DNA of 49,955 nt from Planctomycetota bacterium (GTDB lineage: Bacteria > Planctomycetota > J058 > JAJDCP01). Below the pieces are notes generated by a model, which was given only the letters and a program-made list of their open reading frames with translations, ran no database searches and had not been told where the DNA came from. The stretch is from contig JAJDCP010000066.1 in the NCBI GenBank assembly GCA_029260765.1, positions 1-49,955 on the forward strand, given 5' to 3'. How positions within the stretch are numbered: the stretch's first letter is position 1; the number at the start of each line of letters is the position of its first letter. Position numbers and translations under genes: made by a program. Positions 9,252 through 17,025 of the stretch are shown piece after piece.

Positions 9252-9572
9252 ATGCCGATCGAGATAGGACAGCGGGAAAGGGGCGTGGACCTTCTGCCCG
9301 CAACCCGCTACTTCCACCTCGAACAGCAGGGGCGCCGCCGCCTGCTGAGGCTGGAGGCAGATGGCAAGCTGGGACTCATCGAGGCCCCAGCTCGTCGTTG
9401 GCGGTGCAGTCAGGGAAGCCTGCAGCTCGGAGACCTGGTACTGGCTGCCGGCCACCACGGCAGCTGGACGGGCCGGAATGCGCTGGGGCAGCCTGTGCAG
9501 CTGCCCCTTAATGGCTCTTACACTCTTTCCCTCAATACACCCGCGACGCAGCCCCTTCCACACCTTCGCTGA
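9252..9572 (+). CDS. Small hypothetical protein (106 residues)
   Basis: An ATG at 9252 follows GGAGG (9242-9246) at good spacing and opens 106 residues. The protein has a hydrophilic N-terminus followed by a segment with alternating hydrophobic residues (SLQLGDLVLAAGHHGSW), compatible with a small beta-rich domain. No signal peptide, membrane helix or known family is seen. An open frame on the other strand covers the same bases but has no ribosome binding site and poor composition. Two hairpins follow the stop codon. Confidence 0.5.
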   Translation: MPIEIGQRERGVDLLPATRYFHLEQQGRRRLLRLEADGKLGLIEAPARRWRCSQGSLQLGDLVLAAGHHGSWTGRNALGQPVQLPLNGSYTLSLNTPATQPLPHLR

Positions 9573-9620
9573 ACGCAGGACGAGCCGGGGCGGAGTGGCG
9601 TGCGTTCCCCGCCCCAAAGG

Positions 9621-9671
9621 CCTCCGGCGCGACGCGGAGGCGCTCTTGACGGCTCCTGCACGAGAGCCGTC
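9621..9671 (+). terminator. Tandem hairpins after the 9252 gene
   Basis: Two adjacent inverted repeats are present: CCTCCG (9621-9626) with CGGAGG (9635-9640), and GACGGCTC (9648-9655) with GAGCCGTC (9664-9671). The second is a perfect 8-bp stem. No T tract follows, so they may be a U-poor terminator, an RNA-stabilising element or neither. The rest of 9573-9855 shows nothing recognisable. Confidence 0.3.
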
Positions 9672-9855
9672 CAGGCCACTCGATTCTTTGGAGACACCCT
9701 GCAGAAGGGTTTTCGCGCAACAGAGCTCATGATCCAGCTCACAATCCACTGCCTGCAGCTGGAGATCCGGCGTCCTGCTCGGCTTCGCGAGCGCAGAAAC
9801 ACACACCTGAGACCGGGCGTTCATGTATGCTTGGGATGTGACCAGGAGGCAGGTT

Positions 9856-10491
9856 ATGCGCGCTTTGATGCTGGAGGTTCCCGAGACGTTGCTCGCGCAC
9901 CGGCGTCAGCACGGGCTGGACCGATGGGATGAGATGTGGGAGGGGATGCTTCACATGGTTCCGCCGCCCCATCACGAGCACGGCAGGCTCAATGACGAGC
10001 TGGGCACCTACTTGAAGCTTCATTGGGAAGCGGATTGCTTGGGAAAGACCTTCCCAGAAACCGGCGTCAAGCGGCCCGGCGTGCCTTCGCAGCAGCAGCT
10101 CGGCGAGGCGATTCCTAGCGACTACCGCGTCCCCGACCGCTCCTTTCTGTGTCCCGAGCGCTACGGGCTTCTGCAAGGCGGTTGGATTGTAGGCGGGCCT
10201 GATGCGGTCTTGGAGATCGTGTCGCCCGGCGATGAGAGCCGGCAAAAGCTGCCGTTCTACCTCGCCCTCGGAGTGCGCGAAGCCATCCTGATCGACCGCG
10301 ACAGCAAGCAGGTTGAAATCTTCCGCGCCAGCGCCAGCGAATTCGTCGCCGCCGCGCCGGATGCCGCGGGTTGGATTGCTTCGGAAGTCCTCAAGACGGA
10401 GCTACGGCGTGAAGTTGTGCGCGATGGCCGTGTGCGTCTGCACATCCGGAGGTCGGACCTTCCCGAACGCGGTCGCGTGATCGAGGGGTAG
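9856..10491 (+). CDS. Uma2-family (DUF820) PD-(D/E)XK endonuclease-fold protein
   Basis: The 211-residue protein matches the Uma2 family, a restriction-endonuclease-like fold common in Cyanobacteria, Planctomycetota and Chloroflexi. Core elements are VPDRSFL, then DAVLEIVSPGDESRQK with E-x-(I/V)-S-P, and EAILIDRDSKQVEIFR, the usual C-terminal strand. Biological role in the family is largely undefined. ATG 9856 is preferred over an in-frame ATG at 9823 because AGGAGG lies at 9844-9849. It stands alone, with no toxin-antitoxin partner or mobile element beside it. Confidence 0.85.
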   Translation: MRALMLEVPETLLAHRRQHGLDRWDEMWEGMLHMVPPPHHEHGRLNDELGTYLKLHWEADCLGKTFPETGVKRPGVPSQQQLGEAIPSDYRVPDRSFLCPERYGLLQGGWIVGGPDAVLEIVSPGDESRQKLPFYLALGVREAILIDRDSKQVEIFRASASEFVAAAPDAAGWIASEVLKTELRREVVRDGRVRLHIRRSDLPERGRVIEG

Positions 10492-10681
10492 AGCGGCCCC
10501 TCGTCATGGAGAGCACGCGGCTTGTGCGGCGGCCACAACCGGCTCGGACCTGCTGCTCGCGCGCGCTGCGGACCCCCTCGAAATGCTCGAAGGCGACTGC
10601 ACCATCCAACCGCGCGCGCTGGTGCGCAGGAACGGAACGCCCCTTGCGGGAGATGCGTGGCAACCCTCTGAGGAGACCACC

Positions 10682-11371
10682 ATGAAACCCTGCCTCCGCA
10701 ACGCGTCGCTCCTGCTCCTGATCGGCATGTCGGTCACGCAAGCCCAGTCGATCGGGCGTACGATCGAGTTGGGAAAGTCCGAGGCTGCCGGCGATTTCGA
10801 AAAGGGCACTGAGCGCGTCATCGTCGTAAACCTGTCGGCGGATGGGACCCTCGAGGTGGCGGGAAACACCATCGAGCTGGAGGTCTTCGATGACATCCTC
10901 GAGCGGGAGGCGGTCCTGGCTGGCATGGACTGGGCCGAAGACCGCTTCCTGTCCCGCTTACGCGTGATCCTCCGGGTGGACCGCCGGTGCACGTGGCAGC
11001 ACCTGCGAAACGTGCTGGGGGCAAGCGAGGACAACGGCATCCAGCACCTCTTGCTGACGGCGTTGCAGACCGACGGCTTTGAGGGCGTCCTGCCCGCTCT
11101 TCAAACCTCCCTCAGCGGGGAACATCGCGTCGTCGACCTCTGGCTGGACGAGGGGCAGCCGATGTTCGCCATCGACGGAGGGACGCTCACGGACGGGGAA
11201 GAGGAATCACCAGTTGCCAGCTTGCGAGCCTTGCTCCAGGCCGAAGTCGAGGCGAACGCGGTCAGCAGCGTTGCGCTACGGTGCGCCCAGGACGTACCGT
11301 TCGAGCAGGCGCTCGCTGCCATCGACGCGTGCCTGTCTGCCGGCGTGGCGATCGCCTGCGGGGGAGACTGA
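10682..11371 (+). CDS. Secreted protein with two ExbD/TolR-like periplasmic modules
   Basis: The 229-residue product starts with a cleavable signal peptide (LLLLIGMSVTQAQS, cut near residue 20-22). The mature part resembles the periplasmic domain of ExbD/TolR: VIVVNLSADGTLEVAGNTIEL, then LRVILRVDRRCTWQHLRNVL and an IQHLLLTAL strand. A second, degenerate copy appears near the C-terminus (SVALRCAQDVPFEQALAAIDACLSAG). Unlike ExbD it has no N-terminal transmembrane anchor, and no exbB or tonB gene is nearby. ATG 10682 is supported by AGGAG at 10671-10675. The homology call rests on motif resemblance only. Confidence 0.65.
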   Translation: MKPCLRNASLLLLIGMSVTQAQSIGRTIELGKSEAAGDFEKGTERVIVVNLSADGTLEVAGNTIELEVFDDILEREAVLAGMDWAEDRFLSRLRVILRVDRRCTWQHLRNVLGASEDNGIQHLLLTALQTDGFEGVLPALQTSLSGEHRVVDLWLDEGQPMFAIDGGTLTDGEEESPVASLRALLQAEVEANAVSSVALRCAQDVPFEQALAAIDACLSAGVAIACGGD

Positions 11372-11396
11372 GGGCCGGGCACCCAGACGAGCGCAG

Positions 11397-11840
11397 CTAC
11401 TTTTCAGCAGCAGGCTCCGGATCTGCCTTTCGAAGCAGCAACTTCCCCGCAACTAGCGCAAAAAGAAGGTACCCAGGAATATCCACGTAGGGAAACCAGC
11501 CGGGATGCGGTACCGAGAAGATATTGGCAGTGCCCGCGACGGTAAACAGCGCCCCGATGATGACCGCCGGCATCAGGGACTTTCGGCTCGTGATCAGCAT
11601 CGCGATCACCGCGCCACTGGCGGCACCGAGCCAATGGCAAAGACCCGCAAGCACAAAGGCTCCATCGGGCAGAGTCTTCATCCACTCATGGACCTGGGCT
11701 TCCTGGGCCGGGTCCATCACATTGAGTCCCTCCGGCGGCGGATAGAAGGGCATGCAGGCAAAGTGCAGTCCCATCATGATGACCATTCCGCCGAACATTC
11801 CGAGCAACACAGCAAGCACCGTCATGGCTAGCGTTTTCAA
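11397..11840 (-). CDS. Small conserved membrane protein
   Basis: The product is about 147 residues with an N-terminal helix (LAMTVLAVLLGMFGGMVIMMG), a PFYPPPEGLNVMDP loop followed by an amphipathic stretch, and three further helices. The layout of long helix, YPPPEGL loop and three helices resembles a widespread uncharacterised family of about 130-150 residues. TTG 11840 gives a natural N-terminus MKTLAMTV and has GGGAG upstream; an ATG at 11888 would add 16 mostly charged residues without a ribosome binding site. It is convergent with the ExbD-like gene. Confidence 0.7.
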   Translation of the reverse strand: MKTLAMTVLAVLLGMFGGMVIMMGLHFACMPFYPPPEGLNVMDPAQEAQVHEWMKTLPDGAFVLAGLCHWLGAASGAVIAMLITSRKSLMPAVIIGALFTVAGTANIFSVPHPGWFPYVDIPGYLLFALVAGKLLLRKADPEPAAEK

Positions 11841-12051
11841 CGTCGATGGCTCCCGTCGAGGATCTGAATTCCTGTTCCGGCACATCATGCCCGAACCAAG
11901 CGCTTCGATGCAATCGCCTTTACAGCCCTGCGAGGCTCCGCCCCACAGAAATCACACATAGTGACAATTGTCGCTCAAGCATCGCCCAAATTCGTCACCC
12001 ACCTTTCGGCGACGCCTCAGCCGATGGCGATCCAGAGAGGTCGAACAAGAG

Positions 12052-12076
12052 GCATGCTTGTTGCAGCATGCTTTTT
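12052..12076 (+). terminator. Terminator-like hairpin in the leader of the FHA gene
   Basis: GCATGCT (12052-12058) pairs perfectly with AGCATGC (12065-12071) around a 6-base loop and is followed directly by TTTTT. It lies 25 bases before the FHA gene start, between divergent genes, so it would act as an attenuator of the FHA transcript rather than a normal gene end. Confidence 0.4.
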
Positions 12077-12100
12077 GATGCCCGCGACAGGGAGAGCACC

Positions 12101-12523
12101 ATGGGTTCCACAGCCGTCATTGCGATGCCAAAGACTCCCGGCGCGAGCTTCAAACGTCCTCGGGTGCCGCGTGCGGTGCTGATCCTCGCGGGAGGGGCCA
12201 TCGGAGATGTGGTGATGATCCCCGAAGGGGGGCTGCTGCTGGGGCGCGGGCACACGTGTGATCTGCGTATCGGCAGCCCAGACGACGGCACCAGCCGCCG
12301 GCACGCCCATCTCTTCAGGCAAGGACGCAGCGTGCGCATCCGCGATCTGGGAAGCAAGAACGGTCTGTTCATCAACGGCCGGCGCTGCCGCGAGGGTCTG
12401 TTGGTAGGCGGCGACATGGTCTTGATCGGGCAGACCGTCCTCAAGGTCCTGGCCAGCGCGCAGGATCTCGAGCTCTACCGCCAACTGCACCGCAAACGCA
12501 TGGAAGCCCGCCGCACGCACTAG
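12101..12523 (+). CDS. FHA-domain protein
   Basis: This 140-residue protein is a single forkhead-associated domain with short flanks. Phosphothreonine-binding signatures are present: LLLGRGHTCDLRI, then SRRHAHL with the SRRH core, and DLGSKNGLFINGRR. FHA domains read pThr made by Hanks-type kinases, so the kinase at 1702 is a plausible partner, though not adjacent. There is no signal peptide, so it is cytosolic. ATG 12101 has GGGAG upstream; in-frame sequence further upstream lacks coding character. Confidence 0.92.
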   Translation: MGSTAVIAMPKTPGASFKRPRVPRAVLILAGGAIGDVVMIPEGGLLLGRGHTCDLRIGSPDDGTSRRHAHLFRQGRSVRIRDLGSKNGLFINGRRCREGLLVGGDMVLIGQTVLKVLASAQDLELYRQLHRKRMEARRTH

Positions 12524-12608
12524 TGCCACGACCCAGAACTTTTGAATTTGCGCGTGCCGGAGACTCTCGAGAATCTACAATCGAGATCTACCTCGAAGAG
12601 GATTCTCC

Positions 12609-14402
12609 ATGCAACGTCTCAGTTTGATACTGCTGCTCGCGGGCATCGCGGCCGCGCAACAGACAGCCCAGGAGCACTACGAGGCCGCCGAGGCCCAGCA
12701 CAACGCCGGTGATCTCGAGGCCGCCATCCGTGGCTACAGCCAGGCGATCGAGCTCGATCCCGACTTCGCGTTGGCGTACAACGACCGCGGCATCGCCAGG
12801 CTGAGTCTCGGAGACCTCGAGAGTGCGCTGCGCGACTTCGCCGAGGCCGTCCGCTGCGATCCGGAATATGCGCTCGCCTTCAAGAACCGCGCCTGGGTGC
12901 ACCGCCAACTTGGGGACTCTGAAGCTGCCCTGGCCGATTACGGCCGCGCGATCGCGGTCGCGGCAGCGGATGCCGAGGCCTACAACGAGCGCGGCTGTGT
13001 CTACTATGGACTGGATGAGACCGAAAAGGCCCACGCCGACTTCCTGAAGGCCACCGAGTGCGCGCCAGAGAAAGCCAACTACTGGGCCAACCTGGGAATC
13101 ACGCAACGGGAACTGGGCGATCTCAGCAGCGCAGTCGCCAGCTACAGCAAGGCGCTCCGGTGGGCACCAGAGGAGCCCAGCTATTGGAATTACCGAGGGG
13201 TCGCCCTCGCCGAGCTCGATGACGACTTGACCGCCATCGAAGACTTCAACGAAGCACTCAGGTTGGACCCCACCTTTACGCAGGCATACAAGAACCGTGG
13301 GATCTCCCGTGACGCGCTGCATCAATTGGAAGCAGCACTGGCCGATTTTGACCGTGCACAAGAGCTCGATCCCGCAGACCCCGAGACCCACAACTATCGT
13401 GGCAATACTCTCTTCGATCTGGGTCGGTACGAGCAGGCCTGCGATGCATACAGCCGCGCCTTTGAGCTCGATCCTGGCTTCACGCGGGCACTGAAGAACC
13501 GGGGAGTGACCTGGCGCGATCGGGGTGACCTCGAGCGGGCTATCGCTGACTACAGCCATGCCCTGCAGATCGATCCCGACGACGCCGAAGCCTTCAATTA
13601 CCGGGGCGTAGCGCGCTACGACCTGGGGGATAGCGAGGGCGCCATCGCTGATTACACCCAGGCCATCCGGCGTGACCCGGGCTTCTCGCTGGCGTACAAG
13701 AACCGCGGCGTCGCCCGCCACGGGGCGTCGGACGACGAAGGAGCCATCTCCGACTACACCCGGGCCATCCATCTGAGCCCAGGTGACGCGGGACTGTACA
13801 ATCTGCGTGGGGTCGCCAAGCATTCGCTGCAGATGTATGAAGAGGCGATCGCAGACTACACCAAGGCTGTCGAGCTCGACCCAGCCTTTGGGCTGGCCAT
13901 CAAGAACCGCGGCAGCGCCTACCACGACTCCCAGGACCTGGAGCGCGCGATCGCCGACTATTCTCGAGCGCTGCGCCTGCTCCCGCAAGACAAGGAGCTC
14001 TTCAACGATCGGGGTGTGGCCCGATTCGAGCTGGGTTCCCTCAAAGAAGCGGTCGCTGACTACAGCCAGGCGCTGCGTCTGGACCCTGGTTATGTGGTCG
14101 CGTGGAAGAACCGCGGCATCGCCCGTAAAGATCTGGGTCAGCTCAAGGAGGCAGTTGCCGACTACAGCCGGGCCGTCGAGCTCGACCCTGAAGACGCGAC
14201 TCTGTGGAACTACCGCGCGGTCGCCTTGTACTCTCAGGGCAACTCAGCCAAGGCACTGGCCGACTACAACGAGGCTATCTGGCGCGATCCGGAGTTCGCG
14301 CTTGCCTATGAGAACCGGGCCCTGGCCCATGAGGATCTGGGCGATCTGGAGGCTGCCGAACGGGACCGTCAACAGGCCGCGGAACTGCGTGCACGAGACT
14401 GA
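12609..14402 (+). CDS. Secreted protein of 17 tandem TPRs
   Basis: After a short signal peptide (LSLILLLAGIAAAQQ) the 597-residue protein consists almost wholly of 17 consecutive 34-residue TPR motifs (G8, Y11, A20, P32 pattern). From about repeat 6 onward two unit types alternate: units opening AYKNRG and ending near DPxD, and units opening NYRG and ending DPxF. The true repeat is therefore 68 residues. The result should be a long superhelical scaffold in the periplasm or outside the cell. The start ATG has AGAGG upstream, inside a possible hairpin. Partners are unknown; the next recognisable gene starts 383 bases on. Confidence 0.93.
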   Translation: MQRLSLILLLAGIAAAQQTAQEHYEAAEAQHNAGDLEAAIRGYSQAIELDPDFALAYNDRGIARLSLGDLESALRDFAEAVRCDPEYALAFKNRAWVHRQLGDSEAALADYGRAIAVAAADAEAYNERGCVYYGLDETEKAHADFLKATECAPEKANYWANLGITQRELGDLSSAVASYSKALRWAPEEPSYWNYRGVALAELDDDLTAIEDFNEALRLDPTFTQAYKNRGISRDALHQLEAALADFDRAQELDPADPETHNYRGNTLFDLGRYEQACDAYSRAFELDPGFTRALKNRGVTWRDRGDLERAIADYSHALQIDPDDAEAFNYRGVARYDLGDSEGAIADYTQAIRRDPGFSLAYKNRGVARHGASDDEGAISDYTRAIHLSPGDAGLYNLRGVAKHSLQMYEEAIADYTKAVELDPAFGLAIKNRGSAYHDSQDLERAIADYSRALRLLPQDKELFNDRGVARFELGSLKEAVADYSQALRLDPGYVVAWKNRGIARKDLGQLKEAVADYSRAVELDPEDATLWNYRAVALYSQGNSAKALADYNEAIWRDPEFALAYENRALAHEDLGDLEAAERDRQQAAELRARD

Positions 14403-14419
14403 ACGCTCCTGGCGGCCTC

Positions 14420-14599
14420 TCAGCGCCAGCCCCGCCAGCCCCTGACGCGTCGGCCGATGCGCCGCACCCAGTCGGCCCAGGGCATGACAGCAGGCGACGG
14501 CCGCTTGTAGAGCGCCGATAGCAACTCCATTTGCACGGCCGGCACCTCTTTGAAGCCCTCGAGCTCACCGCCAGACTCGGTTTCCTGGACACCGAACAA
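14420..14599 (-). CDS. Possible small leftward ORF, start uncertain
   Basis: A frame of about 59-70 residues ends at a TGA at 14420-14422. Third codon positions are strongly G/C, and the encoded C-terminus is rich in Trp and Arg (PWADWVRRIGRRVRGW). The frame opens after a stop near 14632 but has no good start: TTG 14599 has AGGAG abutting it, and the only ATGs are internal. A leftward TATAAT at 14715-14720 could transcribe it. It may be a real small protein with an odd start or the remnant of a frameshifted gene. Confidence 0.3.
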   Translation of the reverse strand: MFGVQETESGGELEGFKEVPAVQMELLSALYKRPSPAVMPWADWVRRIGRRVRGWRGWR

Positions 14600-14714
14600 C
14601 TCCTGGAAGTCGACCTCGGGAGATGTTGCCAGACATAGTCAGAAGCGCTGCAAGTGGTTTGTGGACGCGCAGGGTAGCCCGAAACCGAGCCTCTCCACAA
14701 CAACTGCAGCTGGA

Positions 14715-14754
14715 ATTATAACGGGTGTTGCAATTTTCCAACGTGCGTTATAAT
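14715..14754. promoter_or_regulatory. Symmetric divergent promoter/operator upstream of the desaturase-TetR operon
   Basis: A 40-bp dyad is centred at 14734.5. Outer arms ATTATAACG (14715-14723) and CGTTATAAT (14746-14754) are perfect, and inner arms GTTG (14727-14730) and CAAC (14739-14742) share the same centre. Each outer arm contains a consensus TATAAT -10 box, one facing each way, and a TTGCAA or TTGGAA -35-like box lies 15 bases behind each. The rightward box serves the oxidoreductase gene at 14786. A TetR regulator is the next gene of that operon, so this is its likely operator (inference). Confidence 0.65.
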
Positions 14755-14785
14755 CCCTCCATCAAACCTGGTAAGGAGACAAGTG

Positions 14786-16414
14786 ATGCGGGACTGCGAT
14801 GTGGTGGTGATCGGCTCGGGAGCCGGTGGGTTGGCGGCGGCCGTGGCCGCGGCGCGTGCGGGCAAGAAGGTGCTCGTTTTTGAGCAGCACTACCTGCCAG
14901 GTGGTTGGTGCCACACCTTCCCGCTGGGCGGCTACAAGTTCAGCCCCGGAGTGCACTATCTCGGCGAGTTGCACGAAGGCGGCCGGCTGCGCAAGATCTA
15001 TGAAGGCCTCGGACTCGGAGCCGACCTCAGCTTCTACGAGCTGAACCCGAAGGGCTTCGACCACATCTACGTCGACGACGAACGATTCGACATCCCCAAG
15101 GGCAAGCAAGCCTTCGCCCAGGTGCTGAAGACCCGCTTTCCCCAAGAAGCACGGGGTATCCAGGGCTACCTCGACGCGGTAGAGGGTATCGAGGCGGGCC
15201 TGACAGGTCTCTCCAGCACCTCGGGCCTCGACCTCCTGACCCTGCCATGGCGTGCCCGGTCGCTGCTGCGCTGGGGCTGGCAGAGCGGCGCGGCCCTGAT
15301 CAACAACTATGTGCGTGATCCGAAACTGCGCGCGGTCTTCGCCGGTCAGTCGGGCGACCACGGCCTTCCTCCCTCCCAGGTCTCCGCTCCGGTGCATGCC
15401 GCGATCACCTCGCACTACTTCAATGGTGGCTGGTATCCCAAAGGGGGTGGCGGTGCCCTGCCCCGGGCGCACCTGAAGGCGCTGCGCAAGGCAGGCGGCA
15501 AGATTCATGTGCGCACGGCTGTGCAGCAGATTCTGCTCGAACGCGGACGTGCGATCGGCGTCAAGTTGGCTGACGGCACCGAGGTGCGCGCCGACACGGT
15601 CATCAGCAACGCAGACCCTGACGTCACTTTCCGCCGCCTGATCGGACACGACAGGCTCAGCCGCCGGCTGCGCAAGAAACTGGCCCGCACCGAATACTCT
15701 GTTTCAGCACTCAGCCTCTTCCTGGCGGCCGAGATCGACCCAGACGCGTTGGGCCTCGACTCCGGCAACTATTGGCTGTACCGCAACAGCGATGTCGACG
15801 GGATCTACAAGCAGGGGCTGACTCCCTGGAGCACGGAGCTCGACGAGATCCCCGGTATGTTCTTGACCGTGACCACGCTCAAGGATCCCAGCAAAGACTA
15901 CAAGGGCGTGCATACGATGGAGGCCTTCTGCTTCGTCGGCTACGACGCATACAAGCGCTGGGAGAACAGCAAAGTCGACGAACGTCCGGAGAGCTATGCC
16001 GAGGTCAAGCGCGCGCTCGAACAGAAGATGCTCGCAGGCCTCGAGCGCCGCATTCCCGGGCTGCGGGAGAAGGTGGTCTTCTCCTCACTCGGGACCCCGC
16101 TGACCAATGTGCACTACTGCGAGTCGACCCGCGGCAACCTCTACGGGATTGCCAAGACCCGAAGTCAGGTCGGCCCCTTGTCCTATGGCGTGCGCACCGA
16201 GTTCCCTGGCCTGCTGATGTGCGGCGCCAGCACTCTCAGCCACGGGGTGATGGGTGCGGCGATGTCCGGCATGATCGCTGCACGCGAAGCGTTGGGTTGC
16301 CGCGTGCGTGACCTCCTGAGCGAGGACGGTCCCAAGTTGACGCTGCTCGATGCCGAGAGCGAGCGGCGGCGGTTGCAGGTAGAGCGCCAGGCGGCGGCTC
16401 TGGCGACGCCTTGA
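14786..16414 (+). CDS. Phytoene desaturase/retinol saturase-like FAD-dependent oxidoreductase
   Basis: The 542-residue protein opens with a Rossmann FAD-binding motif (VVIGSGAGGLAAAVAAARAG) and an acidic residue in VFEQH, followed by GGWCHTF and a second conserved region GVHYLG. The C-terminus has the FAD-binding GLLMCGASTLSHGVMGAAMSG motif. Such enzymes desaturate, isomerise or saturate carotenoid, retinoid or other polyene lipids. No other carotenoid gene is close, so the substrate is open. ATG 14786 is chosen with AAGGAG at 14773-14778. It is translationally coupled to the TetR gene and lies under the 14715-14754 dyad. Confidence 0.85.
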   Translation: MRDCDVVVIGSGAGGLAAAVAAARAGKKVLVFEQHYLPGGWCHTFPLGGYKFSPGVHYLGELHEGGRLRKIYEGLGLGADLSFYELNPKGFDHIYVDDERFDIPKGKQAFAQVLKTRFPQEARGIQGYLDAVEGIEAGLTGLSSTSGLDLLTLPWRARSLLRWGWQSGAALINNYVRDPKLRAVFAGQSGDHGLPPSQVSAPVHAAITSHYFNGGWYPKGGGGALPRAHLKALRKAGGKIHVRTAVQQILLERGRAIGVKLADGTEVRADTVISNADPDVTFRRLIGHDRLSRRLRKKLARTEYSVSALSLFLAAEIDPDALGLDSGNYWLYRNSDVDGIYKQGLTPWSTELDEIPGMFLTVTTLKDPSKDYKGVHTMEAFCFVGYDAYKRWENSKVDERPESYAEVKRALEQKMLAGLERRIPGLREKVVFSSLGTPLTNVHYCESTRGNLYGIAKTRSQVGPLSYGVRTEFPGLLMCGASTLSHGVMGAAMSGMIAAREALGCRVRDLLSEDGPKLTLLDAESERRRLQVERQAAALATP

Positions 16415-17025
16415 GTCCGGTGGGGGGACTTCGCGCCCTGCGGCGTGGACAGATCATCACCCAGGCCCGCCGCATCGTGGCCGAGGATGGACTCGAGGCG
16501 CTGACCATCGGCGCGCTCGAGAAGGGCCTGGAATTCAGCCGAGGCGTGATCACCTACCACTTCCGCGGCAAGGACGAGATCGTCGAGGCGGTGTTGCTCA
16601 GCGCAGTCGCAGAGATCGACGCCAGGTTGGCCGCGCTGAGCGCCCAACCCCTTGGACCGGCCGAACAGGTCGAGGCCGTCCTGCGCACAGTGCTGCAGGG
16701 CTTCCTCGACCACCCGGAGGCCGGCAGGATCCTGCTGTCTTTCTGGGGCCGCATCCCGAGCTCGCCGCGCATCCGCGAGATCAACGCGCAGCTCTATCGC
16801 AACTACCGGCGCTGGTCAGCGATGTTGATCAGCAGCCACCCGCAGAGCTTCCGCGCTGTCGATGTCGAGGGCATGTCCGGCCTGTTGGTCGGGATCGTGA
16901 TCGGGCTCGCCACCCAGACCTATTTCGACCCGGGCGTTTTCGATCCGGAGCCGGCTCTGCGGGAGGCCATCGCGAGTGTGTTGGCCCGGTTGGGTGTAGC
17001 GAGCCCTCAGGCTTCGTCGTCCTGA
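16411..17025 (+). CDS. TetR-family transcriptional regulator
   Basis: The 204-residue protein has an N-terminal TetR helix-turn-helix: AEDGLEALTIGALEKGLEFSRGVITYHFRGKDEI, with the recognition helix ending in the usual YHF-x-x-KDE. The C-terminal ligand domain is divergent, as normal for the family. The TTG start overlaps the oxidoreductase stop (TTGA), giving translational coupling, so it probably controls its own operon through the dyad at 14715-14754. A lipid or polyene ligand is a guess. The last 19 bases overlap tail-to-tail with the leftward gene ending at 17007. Confidence 0.92.
   Translation: MSPVGGLRALRRGQIITQARRIVAEDGLEALTIGALEKGLEFSRGVITYHFRGKDEIVEAVLLSAVAEIDARLAALSAQPLGPAEQVEAVLRTVLQGFLDHPEAGRILLSFWGRIPSSPRIREINAQLYRNYRRWSAMLISSHPQSFRAVDVEGMSGLLVGIVIGLATQTYFDPGVFDPEPALREAIASVLARLGVASPQASSS

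Noticed and set aside
12588..13988. 466-residue frame antisense to the TPR gene
   Set aside because: A repetitive open frame is forced by the repetitive sense gene; the repeats VVGDG/GVV mirror TPR codons.
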